A stretch of 64,000 nt of DNA from Chryseobacterium sp. ERMR1:04 (GTDB lineage Bacteria; Bacteroidota; Bacteroidia; Flavobacteriales; Weeksellaceae). Location of the stretch: assembly GCF_001297705.1 (NCBI RefSeq), contig NZ_LIRF01000007.1, positions 496,001-560,000 on the forward strand, given 5' to 3'. Shown piece after piece: positions 6,204-14,632 of the stretch. A model generated the notes under the pieces. It saw only the letters and a list, made by a program, of their open reading frames with translations, had not been told where the DNA came from and did no database searches. The translations under genes were made by a program, and so were the position numbers. Numbering within the stretch: the stretch's first letter is position 1; every line of letters begins with the position of its first letter.

Positions 6204-8672
6204 ATGAAAAAAAAATCAATCTTTTTGATTGCGGGTATTGCTACGCTTTATTTCAACAATGCCTATGCTCAGGAAACGACACAGGTTCAGGACTCTACGA
6301 GGTCTTCGTCTATTGAGCAAGTTGTAATTACAGGGAACTCTAGTCCTAAGAAGAAAATAGAATCTAGCACGGCTATTTCTACATTTAGTGCAAAAGAAAT
6401 CCAGAAACAAAACCCGATAAGTGCGGCTGCTTTGCTACAAAGAGTTCCGGGATTTGCTGTTGAAACTTCAGGAGGTGAAGTGGGAAATAATCTTTTTGCA
6501 AGAGGTATTCCTTCTGCAGGAGCCTATGAATTTGTACAGGTGCAGGAAGATGGTTTGCCGGTATTCGAAGATGGTGCTTTGCAATTTGCTAATGCAGATA
6601 ATTTCTTCCGTGTAGATAATTCGGTAAGCCGACTGGAAGCGTTAAGAGGAGGCTCGGGATCTATTTATGCAAACAATTCTCCAGGAGGGTTGATTAACTT
6701 TATAACCAAAGAAGGGACCAATGATTTTAGGGGAACGGCAAAATTGGAAACCAGTACCTACGGATTGATGCGTACAGATGTAAATCTTGGAGGTGCATTG
6801 GTTAAAGATAAATTGTTTTTCAACGTTGGAGGTTTCTATAGAACGGATGATGGGATTAGAAAAACAGGTTTCAAAGCTAATCAAGGTGGACAGGTCAGAA
6901 TGAATCTTAAGTATGTCTTTGATAAAGGGTATGCAAAAGTCTACTACAAAAAGCTAGATGACAGAAATACATTTTTTCTTCCAATTCCTTTAACTCAGGA
7001 TGGAGACAAATTGAAGGCTTTTCCTGGTTTTGATCCAAATTACGGAACGTATAGCTACAGAGGGATTAGCCAGTTGAATATTCCGCAAGCGGGAGGAGGA
7101 TTTTTTAAGAGAAACTTAGAAGATGGGATTCATCCGAAAGTTGATGTGTTAGGAGCTGAGTTCAAATATGATTTGGGGAATAATTTCTCTGTTTTAAACA
7201 AAACAAGATATACCAATATCAATATGAATTACACGGGAATTTTCCCGGCAGGTGCTCCACAGACTGCAGGTGGTTTTGCGAATAAAGCCGTTAAGGATGG
7301 AGGCGCAGGAATTGTAGGGAATAATTATCAATATTCTTTAGTGAGTAATGGTGCTATTGTAAATCCTGATTATGTTCAGAAATTAGGTTTCTGGGCAATT
7401 GACAAACAAATGAATAATTTTGTAAATGATTTACAGTTCAATTATAAATTTGATAAAGGAAATGTGACAGCAGGTTTTTATAAATCAAACTGGAAATCAA
7501 ACCAACAATGGAACTGGAGTAATATTTTAACAACAGCATCAGACAGACCTGAACTTCTTAATTTAGTCGATACTTCTTTAACGCCTAATTCTCCAGGATA
7601 CTCTAAAACGTATAACGGCGTTACCGATATGTCTTTCTTAATGAGAGATTCTCAGGTGCAGGGTAGTTTGAATGATCTTTATTTAAATTTAGATTATAAT
7701 ATTACAGATAATTTGAGTTTCAATGGTGGAATTCGTTACAGTCGTGATTTCTATAAAGGATATGGAGTGAATACGACAACTTCAAACTTAAATAATTCGG
7801 GATTAACAACGGATGGTACTCATAGTTTCTTAACGACAACAGCGGATGATAATATGGCTGTTTTAGGAAATAAATATACCTATTGGAACTATGATGTAAA
7901 CAAGGTTTCTTTTACTACGGCGATGAACTATAAAATTAATAGTGAAAATGCGGTGTACGCCCGTTTTTCTAATGGTTTTAGATCTCCAAACGAAGAATCG
8001 TACTATAATAATATGGCAGATTTAGGGAAGATCAAGCCTGTAACAACAAATCAGTTAGAAATTGGATACAAATATTATTCTAGAACGTTTGATATCGGAG
8101 TGATTCCTTTCTATTCTGCCTTAAAAAATCTATCGTTTACGGATGTTTTCTCTGATGGAACTTCAGAAAATAAATTTGCAAATACAACAAATATCGGAGT
8201 AGAATTGGAAGGGTATGCAAGATTGTTCAATAATTTTCTGGAAGTAACTTTCAATGGGACATTTCAAAATCCGAAATATAAAGATTTCAGAGGAACTAAT
8301 GCCGATAAAACAACGTTCGATTATGATGGGAACTTAGTAAGAAGAATGCCTAAATTCTATTTTAATATTTCGCCAGCTGTAAATATTACAAAACAATGGA
8401 GAGCGTATGTAAGTATGAATTATTATGGCAAGCGTTTCCAGGATGAAGCAAATAGTGCGGATAATACATTACCTTCATTTACAGAATTTGGAGCGGGAAC
8501 TTCTTATCAGTTAGGTAAAATTAGATTTGCGATCGATGGAACTAACGTCTTCAATACGATTGGTATTACTGAGGGGGATCCAAGATCTCCATTAACAGGA
8601 AGTGGTGATATCAGAATGGCAAGACCAATTATGGGTGCTGCTGCAAGAGCATCAATTTCATTTGATTTCTAA
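6204..8672 (+). CDS. TonB-dependent outer-membrane receptor, trehalose locus
   Basis: An 822-residue receptor. Residues 1-22 are a signal peptide (ends AYAQ). A plug domain follows at about 45-165 (IEQVVITG, LLQRVPGFAVE, LEALRGGSGSIYANNSPGG), then a beta-barrel ending in the aromatic ARASISFDF. It lacks the carboxypeptidase-like N-terminal domain of SusC and no SusD partner follows, so it resembles FecA/CirA-type porters more than Sus systems. As the last gene of the AraC-MFS-trehalase locus it probably imports trehalose or a trehalose-containing compound across the outer membrane. A siderophore or other ligand cannot be excluded from sequence alone. Confidence 0.88.
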   Translation: MKKKSIFLIAGIATLYFNNAYAQETTQVQDSTRSSSIEQVVITGNSSPKKKIESSTAISTFSAKEIQKQNPISAAALLQRVPGFAVETSGGEVGNNLFARGIPSAGAYEFVQVQEDGLPVFEDGALQFANADNFFRVDNSVSRLEALRGGSGSIYANNSPGGLINFITKEGTNDFRGTAKLETSTYGLMRTDVNLGGALVKDKLFFNVGGFYRTDDGIRKTGFKANQGGQVRMNLKYVFDKGYAKVYYKKLDDRNTFFLPIPLTQDGDKLKAFPGFDPNYGTYSYRGISQLNIPQAGGGFFKRNLEDGIHPKVDVLGAEFKYDLGNNFSVLNKTRYTNINMNYTGIFPAGAPQTAGGFANKAVKDGGAGIVGNNYQYSLVSNGAIVNPDYVQKLGFWAIDKQMNNFVNDLQFNYKFDKGNVTAGFYKSNWKSNQQWNWSNILTTASDRPELLNLVDTSLTPNSPGYSKTYNGVTDMSFLMRDSQVQGSLNDLYLNLDYNITDNLSFNGGIRYSRDFYKGYGVNTTTSNLNNSGLTTDGTHSFLTTTADDNMAVLGNKYTYWNYDVNKVSFTTAMNYKINSENAVYARFSNGFRSPNEESYYNNMADLGKIKPVTTNQLEIGYKYYSRTFDIGVIPFYSALKNLSFTDVFSDGTSENKFANTTNIGVELEGYARLFNNFLEVTFNGTFQNPKYKDFRGTNADKTTFDYDGNLVRRMPKFYFNISPAVNITKQWRAYVSMNYYGKRFQDEANSADNTLPSFTEFGAGTSYQLGKIRFAIDGTNVFNTIGITEGDPRSPLTGSGDIRMARPIMGAAARASISFDF

Positions 8673-8695
8673 GATTTAACTTTTATATTAAATAC

Positions 8696-8725
8696 AAAAA
8701 CCGTCAGAGATTATCTGGCGGTTTT
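8696..8725 (+). terminator. Rho-independent terminator of the trehalose operon
   Basis: A 12-bp stem AAAACCGTCAGA / TCTGGCGGTTTT with one G-T pair and a 5-nt loop, 24 bp after the TonB receptor stop. Confidence 0.8.
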
Positions 8726-8735
8726 ACTTATTAAT

Positions 8736-8800
8736 GGGAATGGACTTTAGTCCATTTAAATAAAAAGATAATTCTATTGGCTTTAGCCAAAACTTATAGA
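8736..8800. repeat. Dispersed intergenic repeat (GACTTTAGTCC...GGCTTTAGCC)
   Basis: Two short palindromes, GGACTTTAGTCC and GGCTTTAGCC, about 35 bp apart and followed by AAAACTT. The same arrangement is found at 61970-62031, so this is a dispersed repeat. Confidence 0.6.
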
Positions 8801-8825
8801 TGTCCAAAATTTAAAACTCAAATCC

Positions 8826-9464
8826 TTATTTCAAAAACGGGTTATGTTGCTTCTCAAAACCGATTGACGTAGGGTTTCCATGACCTGAAAAAACTTGTGT
8901 TTCATCATCTAAAATGAAAAGTTTTGTTTTAATCCCATCAATTAATTGATCGTAATTTCCTTTGTAAAGATCGGTTCTTCCGATGCTTCCTTCAAAAAGA
9001 ACGTCACCCGAAATCATGAAATTCTGATTTTCATTATGATAAACAACACTTCCTGGAGAATGTCCCGGAACATGATAGATTTTGAATTTTTCTCCGTCTA
9101 ATTCTAATTCATCACCTTCATTTACGTATTCTACTTCTACCTTTACGGGGTTGATTTGGAAACCGAATCTCATTCCGCTTGCTTGGAGCATATCCAATAC
9201 TTCCTGATCATCCTTATGTAAACTCACAGGAACTTTAAATGTATCAAAAGCCCATTGTAAACCCAGAACATGGTCAATGTGAGCGTGTGTTAGTAATATT
9301 TTCTGGATCTTTAATTCGTTTTCTGTGATGAAAGTATCAATCGCTTTTGTTTCCTGTTCATTCATATTTCCCGGATCAATCAACCAGGCATTTTTATTTT
9401 CGTTATAAATGATATAGGTGTTTTCGCTTGCAAAATTGAATACGAAGCCTTGAATTTGAAGCAT
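8826..9464 (-). CDS. MBL-fold metallo-hydrolase (glyoxalase II-like)
   Basis: A 212-residue metallo-beta-lactamase-fold hydrolase. The binuclear metal motif HAHIDH is at residues 60-65 (His60, His62, Asp64, His65). Further ligands are in GHSPGS (about 134), SGDVLF (about 153) and FSGHGNPT (about 195). The short single-domain form without the glyoxalase II C-terminal helices matches the YcbL group, which hydrolyses S-lactoylglutathione-like thioesters or other esters. No signal peptide is seen, so it is cytoplasmic. It stands alone and its substrate is not proven. Confidence 0.88.
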   Translation of the reverse strand: MLQIQGFVFNFASENTYIIYNENKNAWLIDPGNMNEQETKAIDTFITENELKIQKILLTHAHIDHVLGLQWAFDTFKVPVSLHKDDQEVLDMLQASGMRFGFQINPVKVEVEYVNEGDELELDGEKFKIYHVPGHSPGSVVYHNENQNFMISGDVLFEGSIGRTDLYKGNYDQLIDGIKTKLFILDDETQVFSGHGNPTSIGFEKQHNPFLK

Positions 9465-9546
9465 ATGCTGAATGTTTTTTATTAGGACAAATTTAGCTAT
9501 AATAGTTATTGTTTAAAACACCAGAATCAGTTTTTAATTATTTAAG

Positions 9547-9641
9547 ATGCTTCGACTACGCTCAGCATGACATCGCTAAAAAAGTGTGTTACAATAAAAC
9601 AGTTAGTATTAGAAATGTCATGCTGAGCGAAGTTGAAGCAT
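9547..9641. repeat. Intergenic inverted-repeat element, copy A
   Basis: 27-nt arms at 9547-9573 and 9615-9641 form an inverted repeat with two mismatches (left arm starts ATGCTTCGACTACGCTCAGC). The loop contains TAGTATTAGA (9604-9613). A sister copy is at 12931-13024 and a diverged relative at 61826-61914. This looks like a non-autonomous dispersed palindromic element. Confidence 0.75.
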
Positions 9642-9693
9642 TTGCTGTTTTTAATGTTAAAAAGCAATTCAACTGAATAAAGATCTTCACGTT

Positions 9694-9726
9694 TTGTGGT
9701 TTAAAAATGATTTTTCGTTATCTTCG
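9694..9726 (+). promoter_or_regulatory. Promoter of the T9SS plug-like gene
   Basis: A TTG (9694-9696) lies 22 bp upstream of TATCTTCG (9719-9726), which is one base off the TAnnTTTG -7 box. The ATG follows at 9732, giving a very short leader. Confidence 0.5.
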
Positions 9727-9731
9727 TCATA

Positions 9732-10946
9732 ATGAAAACTTTGCGCATACTTTTACTTTCTTTGAGTGGTTTGGTTTTTGGACAAAACATCCAAAGTATA
9801 CAATTGTTCAACCCTCAGACGAACGATGAAACTCCAGTCATTAACTTTAATCAGAAATTGGTTTTAAGTTTTGATGATCTTACGAATTCTAGTGATATTT
9901 TTAGGTATACCCTTAAGCATTATGACAGAAATTGGAATGATGATAATCTTTTTTTTACAGAGTTTGCCAATGGAAGCTTGAATGATTTAATTGATAAGTT
10001 TCAATACTCGTTCAATACATTGCAACCTTATACGCATTACGCGCTGACGTTTCCTAATGATAAAATACAGCCAAAGGTTTCAGGGAATTTTGAACTGATT
10101 GTGTATAAAGATTCTGTGGATAAGCCGCTTTTTAAAAGAAGGTTTTATCTGGTTGAGGATAATGCCAGCTTAGGATTGAATATTTCAAGAATAGCAGATG
10201 CAAAAAATCCAAATGTTAACCAAAGGGTAGAAGTGCAGGCGATTTCAAAAGGGGGAGATCTTTCGTCTAATGTCAATTCAATGAGTTTGAATGTGATGCA
10301 GAATAACAACCCGAATGTCACGGTTAATAATCTAAAGCCAAGTGCTACTTTAGGAAATAAATTGCTTTTCCAGCAGATGAATCTTACTTTTCCTGGAAAC
10401 AATGAATTTTATTATTTCGATAATAAAAACATGAATATTGCTGCCGATATGGTGAGTAACACAGAATTGAAAGATGGGGTAAATCAAACCTATCTTCATC
10501 CGGTTTGGGCATTTCCACTGAATTATCAATATCAACCGGATGTTAACGGAGCTTGGTATTACAGAAGAAATGACATGGGGCTTGAAAGAAATGCAGAAAG
10601 AGAGGCAGATTATTCTTGGGTGTATTTTTCTTTAGAATCTGATCCTGTAGACAAAGAAATTTATGTGTTGGGAGGATTTAATAATTTTAAGCCTAGCAAA
10701 GAAAATCAAATGCAATATGATGAAGCGGGTAAAAGATATGTGGCTAAAATATTTCTAAAACAAGGTTTTTACAATTATGTGCTGGCAACAAAAGAAGCCA
10801 ACGGCTCGTTGAATTTCGGTGAGGTTAACGGAAACTTCTGGCAAACAGAAAACCTGTATCAGGCATTTTTATATTATGCTCCTTTTGGGAGAAGTTATGA
10901 TGGTTTGATGGGATATGGTGAGTTTAGGACTCCTGTGAGAAAATAG
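9732..10946 (+). CDS. DUF5103 / type IX secretion system plug-like protein
   Basis: A 404-residue exported protein (signal peptide about residues 1-17, cut near FGQ) that matches DUF5103, now described as the T9SS plug protein, which closes the SprA translocon when idle. Supporting features are the early IQSIQLFNPQTNDETPVINF, FRYTLKHYDRNW, the tryptophan- and tyrosine-rich middle, and the C-terminal FLYYAPFGRSYDGLMGYGEF. It is predicted to sit in the periplasm or at the outer membrane. T9SS cargo is present elsewhere in the window. The call rests on recollection of the family pattern and was not searched. Confidence 0.75.
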   Translation: MKTLRILLLSLSGLVFGQNIQSIQLFNPQTNDETPVINFNQKLVLSFDDLTNSSDIFRYTLKHYDRNWNDDNLFFTEFANGSLNDLIDKFQYSFNTLQPYTHYALTFPNDKIQPKVSGNFELIVYKDSVDKPLFKRRFYLVEDNASLGLNISRIADAKNPNVNQRVEVQAISKGGDLSSNVNSMSLNVMQNNNPNVTVNNLKPSATLGNKLLFQQMNLTFPGNNEFYYFDNKNMNIAADMVSNTELKDGVNQTYLHPVWAFPLNYQYQPDVNGAWYYRRNDMGLERNAEREADYSWVYFSLESDPVDKEIYVLGGFNNFKPSKENQMQYDEAGKRYVAKIFLKQGFYNYVLATKEANGSLNFGEVNGNFWQTENLYQAFLYYAPFGRSYDGLMGYGEFRTPVRK

Positions 10947-10950
10947 TTTA

Positions 10951-11997
10951 ATGAGTAAATCTATATACTTATTCTTAATTCTTTTAGTTTTTATATCATG
11001 CAAAAAAAAGTATGAGGTGGATGATTTTAGAAAAGAATTAAGGCCTTATTTAATTAGGCTTTCAAAAGAGAAATCACTTCCTGCTTCTGATACAATAGCC
11101 AAGAAATTTTTAGAAAAAAATGCTACAAAAGAAGAGCTAATTAATCTTATAGATGCGAAGAATCCATTGTTGAGAGTAGTAGCCTACAGAGCTATAGTAA
11201 ATAGAAGTGAACCTGAATATTTTGATTTATTAATTAAGCATCTCGATGACACAGCTAAGGTAACTTGGCAGTACTATGAAGATGCTGGTGGAGTTTTTGA
11301 AGTTTCAGATTTAATGATAAGAAAAGCTCATGATAAAAATGGTTTATCGCCAATTCAAAAAAAATATCTTGTAGAGAAAGTTTTATTAGAATATCCATTT
11401 CTTGATGTTTCTAATTGGATGATAAAAGATGTAGATGCAAATGAAAAATATTATAATATAATTAAGTATAAAAGTAAGGTTGAAAACGAAGATAAGTGTG
11501 GTGATCAGTTGATAGCTTGCTATGCCTTGAGCAAGTTTAATAAGAAAGAAGATGTCAATTTTTTATATAGCGTCTTTCATAATAGTATCAATGGATACTG
11601 TGTTGAATCAATTTTTAAAAGCATTGAAGCATTCCCAGATAAAATCTTTTTTACGTTGTTAAAGGATTACTTTGAAAAGAATATTAAAAATAAGCTTACC
11701 TCAAAGGAAAATATTACAAATGACGTTTTATATTTTGCTAGAGCTGTTGCATCATATGAAAATAAAGATGCATTAGATATGTTAAATTATATAGAACAAA
11801 ATAATACTTATATCAATCGTCCTGCTTGGCCACCTAGTAACAAAATATATGTTTTAAAAGCTGCAACCATTCATTATAATAAAATCTACGATGAGCTAAT
11901 CAAAAAAATTAAGAATGAAATGAATGATTGCGACTTAAAGAGTTTTGGATTCAGTAGTTATCAGCTTTTAGAAAATAATGAAAAAAAAGATTGGTAA
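10951..11997 (+). CDS. Lipoprotein with HEAT-like helical repeats, function unknown
   Basis: A 348-residue protein with a lipobox (LVFISC, Cys17), so it should be anchored to a membrane. The mature part is almost all helix, with phrases such as LINLIDAKNPLLRVVAYRAIV and LIACYALSKFNKKEDVNFLY that look like HEAT or ARM repeats, suggesting a protein-binding scaffold. It starts 4 bp after the T9SS plug-like gene stop, so the two are probably co-transcribed. I do not recognise a specific family. A terminator at 12013-12042 closes the unit. Confidence 0.7.
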   Translation: MSKSIYLFLILLVFISCKKKYEVDDFRKELRPYLIRLSKEKSLPASDTIAKKFLEKNATKEELINLIDAKNPLLRVVAYRAIVNRSEPEYFDLLIKHLDDTAKVTWQYYEDAGGVFEVSDLMIRKAHDKNGLSPIQKKYLVEKVLLEYPFLDVSNWMIKDVDANEKYYNIIKYKSKVENEDKCGDQLIACYALSKFNKKEDVNFLYSVFHNSINGYCVESIFKSIEAFPDKIFFTLLKDYFEKNIKNKLTSKENITNDVLYFARAVASYENKDALDMLNYIEQNNTYINRPAWPPSNKIYVLKAATIHYNKIYDELIKKIKNEMNDCDLKSFGFSSYQLLENNEKKDW

Positions 11998-12012
11998 ATT
12001 TAAATACTAAAA

Positions 12013-12042
12013 AACCTTATAGGTGTCAACGCCTATAAGGTT
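12013..12042. terminator. Palindromic terminator (AACCTTATAGG family)
   Basis: A perfect 11-bp stem AACCTTATAGG / CCTATAAGGTT with an 8-nt loop, 15 bp after the lipoprotein stop. It is followed by TCTATAAAAT rather than a clean T-run. It lies between convergent genes and may serve both. Confidence 0.7.
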
Positions 12043-12093
12043 CTATAAAATAGTATTGAAAAATGTGTTGAATATTTTATTTAATCATTTCTT

Positions 12094-12351
12094 TTAATTA
12101 ATCTCCTTGAAAATTGCGGTAATAAATAAGCTTTTTTCATTCTCAAAAAGGTAATGAATGTAAACGGGAAAGTTTTGCATCGCCATTTGCAGGTGTTCTG
12201 CTTCCAGATCTTCGGGATTTTCTATAATCTGTTTGATCGATTCTTTTAAGTCTTCCAAAAAGTACGCTCCTTTATGTTCTTTTTCAGCATTAAAAACCCT
12301 CATAAGAAGTCTTATGTCATTTTTTGCAATAGAAGATAATAGCACTTTCAT
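12094..12351 (-). CDS. Small protein, possible ParE/RelE-like toxin
   Basis: An 85-residue protein whose start overlaps the stop of the upstream small gene by one base (TAATG). The order small N-terminal-helix protein then 85-residue basic-start protein is that of a type II toxin-antitoxin pair. The sequence (KNDIRLLMRVFNAEKEHKGAYFLEDLKESIKQII, then a strand-rich end) loosely resembles ParE-type toxins: two helices, then beta strands. Conserved catalytic residues of RelE are not evident. Toxin function is an inference from size and coupling. Confidence 0.4.
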   Translation of the reverse strand: MKVLLSSIAKNDIRLLMRVFNAEKEHKGAYFLEDLKESIKQIIENPEDLEAEHLQMAMQNFPVYIHYLFENEKSLFITAIFKEIN

Positions 12352-12581
12352 TAAGCAAAGCTATTTTCTAATTCAGAAATGTTTTCATAGAAATCTAGTT
12401 TTGTTCTAGGATTCTCGTTGTGAAACTGAACTCTGTATAAAACTTCATCCATTTGAAACTGGGGAATGGAAAATCTACTTTGTGATTCTAATTTTTCTAC
12501 CATTCTTGCCAAGGTTTCTAGTAATTCTGGAGAAAAACTTTCTATTTTGTGTTTTAAAATTTCGGCAGTTGCATTCATCAT
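12351..12581 (-). CDS. Small protein, possible antitoxin partner
   Basis: A 76-residue protein starting MMNATAEIL, directly upstream of and coupled to the putative toxin. Residues about 10-32 (KIESFSPELLETLARMVEKLES) form an amphipathic helix like those of DUF2281/addiction-module proteins, and the C-terminal half could wrap a toxin. The frame stays open far upstream, but that extension would be read through a repetitive non-coding element (around 12758-12855), so the ATG at 12581 is chosen. An antitoxin role is only inferred. Confidence 0.45.
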   Translation of the reverse strand: MMNATAEILKHKIESFSPELLETLARMVEKLESQSRFSIPQFQMDEVLYRVQFHNENPRTKLDFYENISELENSFA

Positions 12582-12757
12582 TTTAATTTTTAAGGTTAAT
12601 GATGTTTTTTTGATAGGGTAAAGGTAATGAAAATAATTAAATTTAAAAATATTTATTAAAAATAACAGGGGTGTAGTTTTAAATTTGTATTTATTTTGAA
12701 ATATGCACTTAAAAAAAATGGGGGTACTGTTTGAAATATTGCTTTTATTTTTTATTT

Positions 12758-12855
12758 GAAGCTTTTTCCAGCTTTCCGCTATATCTTTCGGGTTACAGGC
12801 TCTGCTTCGCTCCGCCCGCAACCCAAAAGGATGTCGCTGCAATCCGGGCTAAGGT
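12758..12855. repeat. Dispersed GC-richer intergenic repeat
   Basis: A block of higher GC than its surroundings (AGCTTTTTCCAGCTTTCCGC, then CGGGTTACAGGCTCTGCTTC). From memory, similar blocks recur between genes in Flavobacteriales genomes and give spurious small ORFs. No second copy is seen in this window, so the repeat status is from general knowledge. Confidence 0.45.
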
Positions 12856-12930
12856 GGTAATCATTCTTTCAGCAGCCGTCATTGCGAACCGTGGGTGAAG
12901 CAATCTCATAAAAGATGTAGTGAAAAACAG

Positions 12931-13024
12931 ATGCTTCGACTCTGCTTAGCATGACATCGCTACAAATTACCGTAAAATAAGACGGTTAGTATTAGAGCTG
13001 TCATGCTGAGCGGATTCGAAGTAT
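12931..13024. repeat. Intergenic inverted-repeat element, copy B
   Basis: It has the same design as the element at 9547-9641. The left arm ATGCTTCGACTCTGCTTAGC starts at 12931, the right arm is about 12999-13024 (CTGTCATGCTGAGCGGATTC), and the loop carries GGTTAGTATTAGA. Just before it, at about 12877-12910, is half of another common repeat (GTCATTGCGAACC...GAAGCAATCTC). The whole 12582-13144 gap is repeat-rich and holds no gene. Confidence 0.7.
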
Positions 13025-13115
13025 CCATTAAATAAATAGTACAAAGTCAGATTTTATTCCAAAATAGAAGCAGTTGGAATTCCCGACAACGCAAACCAAT
13101 ATTTAAACAAAAAAA

Positions 13116-13137
13116 TAACCTCCGTTTCCGAAGGTTA
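13116..13137 (-). terminator. Terminator of the hemH operon
   Basis: Stem TAACCTCCG / CGAAGGTTA (one mismatch) just past the hemH stop on the minus strand, followed on that strand by a run of T. Confidence 0.7.
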
Positions 13138-13144
13138 CTATATT

Positions 13145-14168
13145 TTAAACTAAATAAAATTCATTGAGTTTTTCCTCACACAAAGTTTTTACAACTTCTA
13201 TCCAGCGGTCTTCATCATTCAGACAGGGGATATAATGGAAATTTTCTCCACCTCCGTGTAGGAACTGTTCTTTTCCTTCCACCGAAATTTCTTCCAGGGT
13301 TTCCAAACAATCAGAAACGAAGGCCGGACAAACAATAGCCAGGTTTTTCACTCCTTTTTTACCGATGCTTTCCAGAGTTTCGTCTGTGTAAGGTTCCATC
13401 CATTTGTCGTTTCCTAATCTTGACTGAAACGTAACCATTACTTTTTCTTTGGGTAATCCTAATTTTTTAATAACAGAATTGGTCACATCCAAAACATTGA
13501 TGGCGATAGCAAAACTGATGACTGGGATTATTTTCACGAGAACAGCAATCGTTTAAATTACACGTTTTTGTAGGATCGGTTTTATAAATGTGTCTTTCCG
13601 GAACTCCGTGATAAGAGAACTGTAGCGCATCGAAGTTTTCAGGAAGTTTTTCTCTGATACTTTCTGCCAGACAATCGGTGTAGATCTCTCTATTGTAAAA
13701 AGGCTGAATATAATTGATCTTTATATTCGGGAAGCTCTTTTTTCTAACTTCTTCTGCTTTATCGATAACGGTTTCCGTTGTACTCATCGCATATTGCGGG
13801 TACAATGGGAAAAGCACGATTTCGGTAACACCTTGATCAACTAATTTCTGAATTCCAGCTTCAATACTTGGCTGAGCATATCTCATCCCGATTTCCACAG
13901 GAACATCTACCAGTTTCTGTAGCTTTTTCTGAATTTTTTCAGTGATCACAATCAAGGGTGAACCTTGCTCTGTCCAAACCGTTTTATAAGCTTCTGCAGA
14001 TTTTGCAGGTCTTGTATTTAAAATAATTCCACGCACTAAAAGGGCTCGAAAGATCCAACGATAATCAATTACCTTTTCGTCCATCAGGAATTCGTCAAGA
14101 TATTCCTTTACATCATTTACCGCCGTTGATCTTGGTGAGCCAAGATTTACTAATAGAATTCCCTTCAT
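13145..14168 (-). pseudogene. hemH: Ferrochelatase, interrupted by a one-base frameshift
   Basis: Ferrochelatase inserts Fe2+ into protoporphyrin IX in the last step of heme synthesis. The N-terminal frame (14168 down to about 13489) shows MKGILLVNLGSPRST, FPLYPQYAMSTTE and SYHGVPERHI (with the catalytic His region), then CYRHQCF. The homology then moves into a second frame that continues DVTNSVIKKLGLPKEKVMV, FQSRLGNDKW and CPAFVSDCLETLEEI to the stop at 13145. The shift is explained by one extra C on the plus strand at 13489-13490 (GG instead of G in the gene). Removing it gives exactly 341 codons (340 residues), the usual ferrochelatase length. It may be a sequencing error or a true recent mutation. 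It is coupled by TAATG to the lipoprotein gene upstream. Confidence 0.85.
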
Positions 14169-14623
14169 TATTTATTTAGATTTTCCAGTTGTCCATCAAC
14201 AGTCGGACCATAGTTTTTCTTTAAGTGAAAAATATACACTTCTCTGGCAAGCATTTCCTCATCTTTTGTTATTCCAAAAGAAGCAAGGTATTTATCGTCT
14301 TTCTCAGAGATTATTTTGGTGAACAGCGCAAAGTATTCTTCAGGATGTTCACTTAGGAAATTTTCTCCCTTTGATTTTTTTATTTCGTCCTGAGTTTCTT
14401 TGTCAAGCTTATAATAATAGTGAACATAATAATCCAGGAAAGTCGTATTCTTTTTATTAAGTTTATCAAAAACAACATCCATCTTTTGAAGGCTGTCTTT
14501 GGCTAATTGAGATTTCACAAGATCTTCATGAAATCCGAGATTGATATTAGAATGTGACTCAGTTTCTTTCTTGCATGAAAGAATACTTATACTGAAACAA
14601 ATAACTAGAAGAAATATTCTCAT
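14168..14623 (-). CDS. Small lipoprotein, function unknown
   Basis: A 151-residue protein with a lipobox (SISILSC, Cys17) followed by KKE, as is usual for Bacteroidota lipoproteins. The mature part is charged and mostly helical. No known family is recognised. Its stop overlaps the hemH start by one base and it starts 9 bp after the NfuA-like gene, so it belongs to an nfu-like, lipoprotein, hemH operon. That context links it to iron or heme handling only by association. Confidence 0.7.
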   Translation of the reverse strand: MRIFLLVICFSISILSCKKETESHSNINLGFHEDLVKSQLAKDSLQKMDVVFDKLNKKNTTFLDYYVHYYYKLDKETQDEIKKSKGENFLSEHPEEYFALFTKIISEKDDKYLASFGITKDEEMLAREVYIFHLKKNYGPTVDGQLENLNK

Positions 14624-14632
14624 ATGTAATAA

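Noticed and set aside
12582..12842. N-terminal extension of the antitoxin-like gene
   Set aside because: It would translate a GC-richer repetitive intergenic block, is Arg/Lys-rich without conserved pattern, and the family-like helix begins only after ATG 12581.
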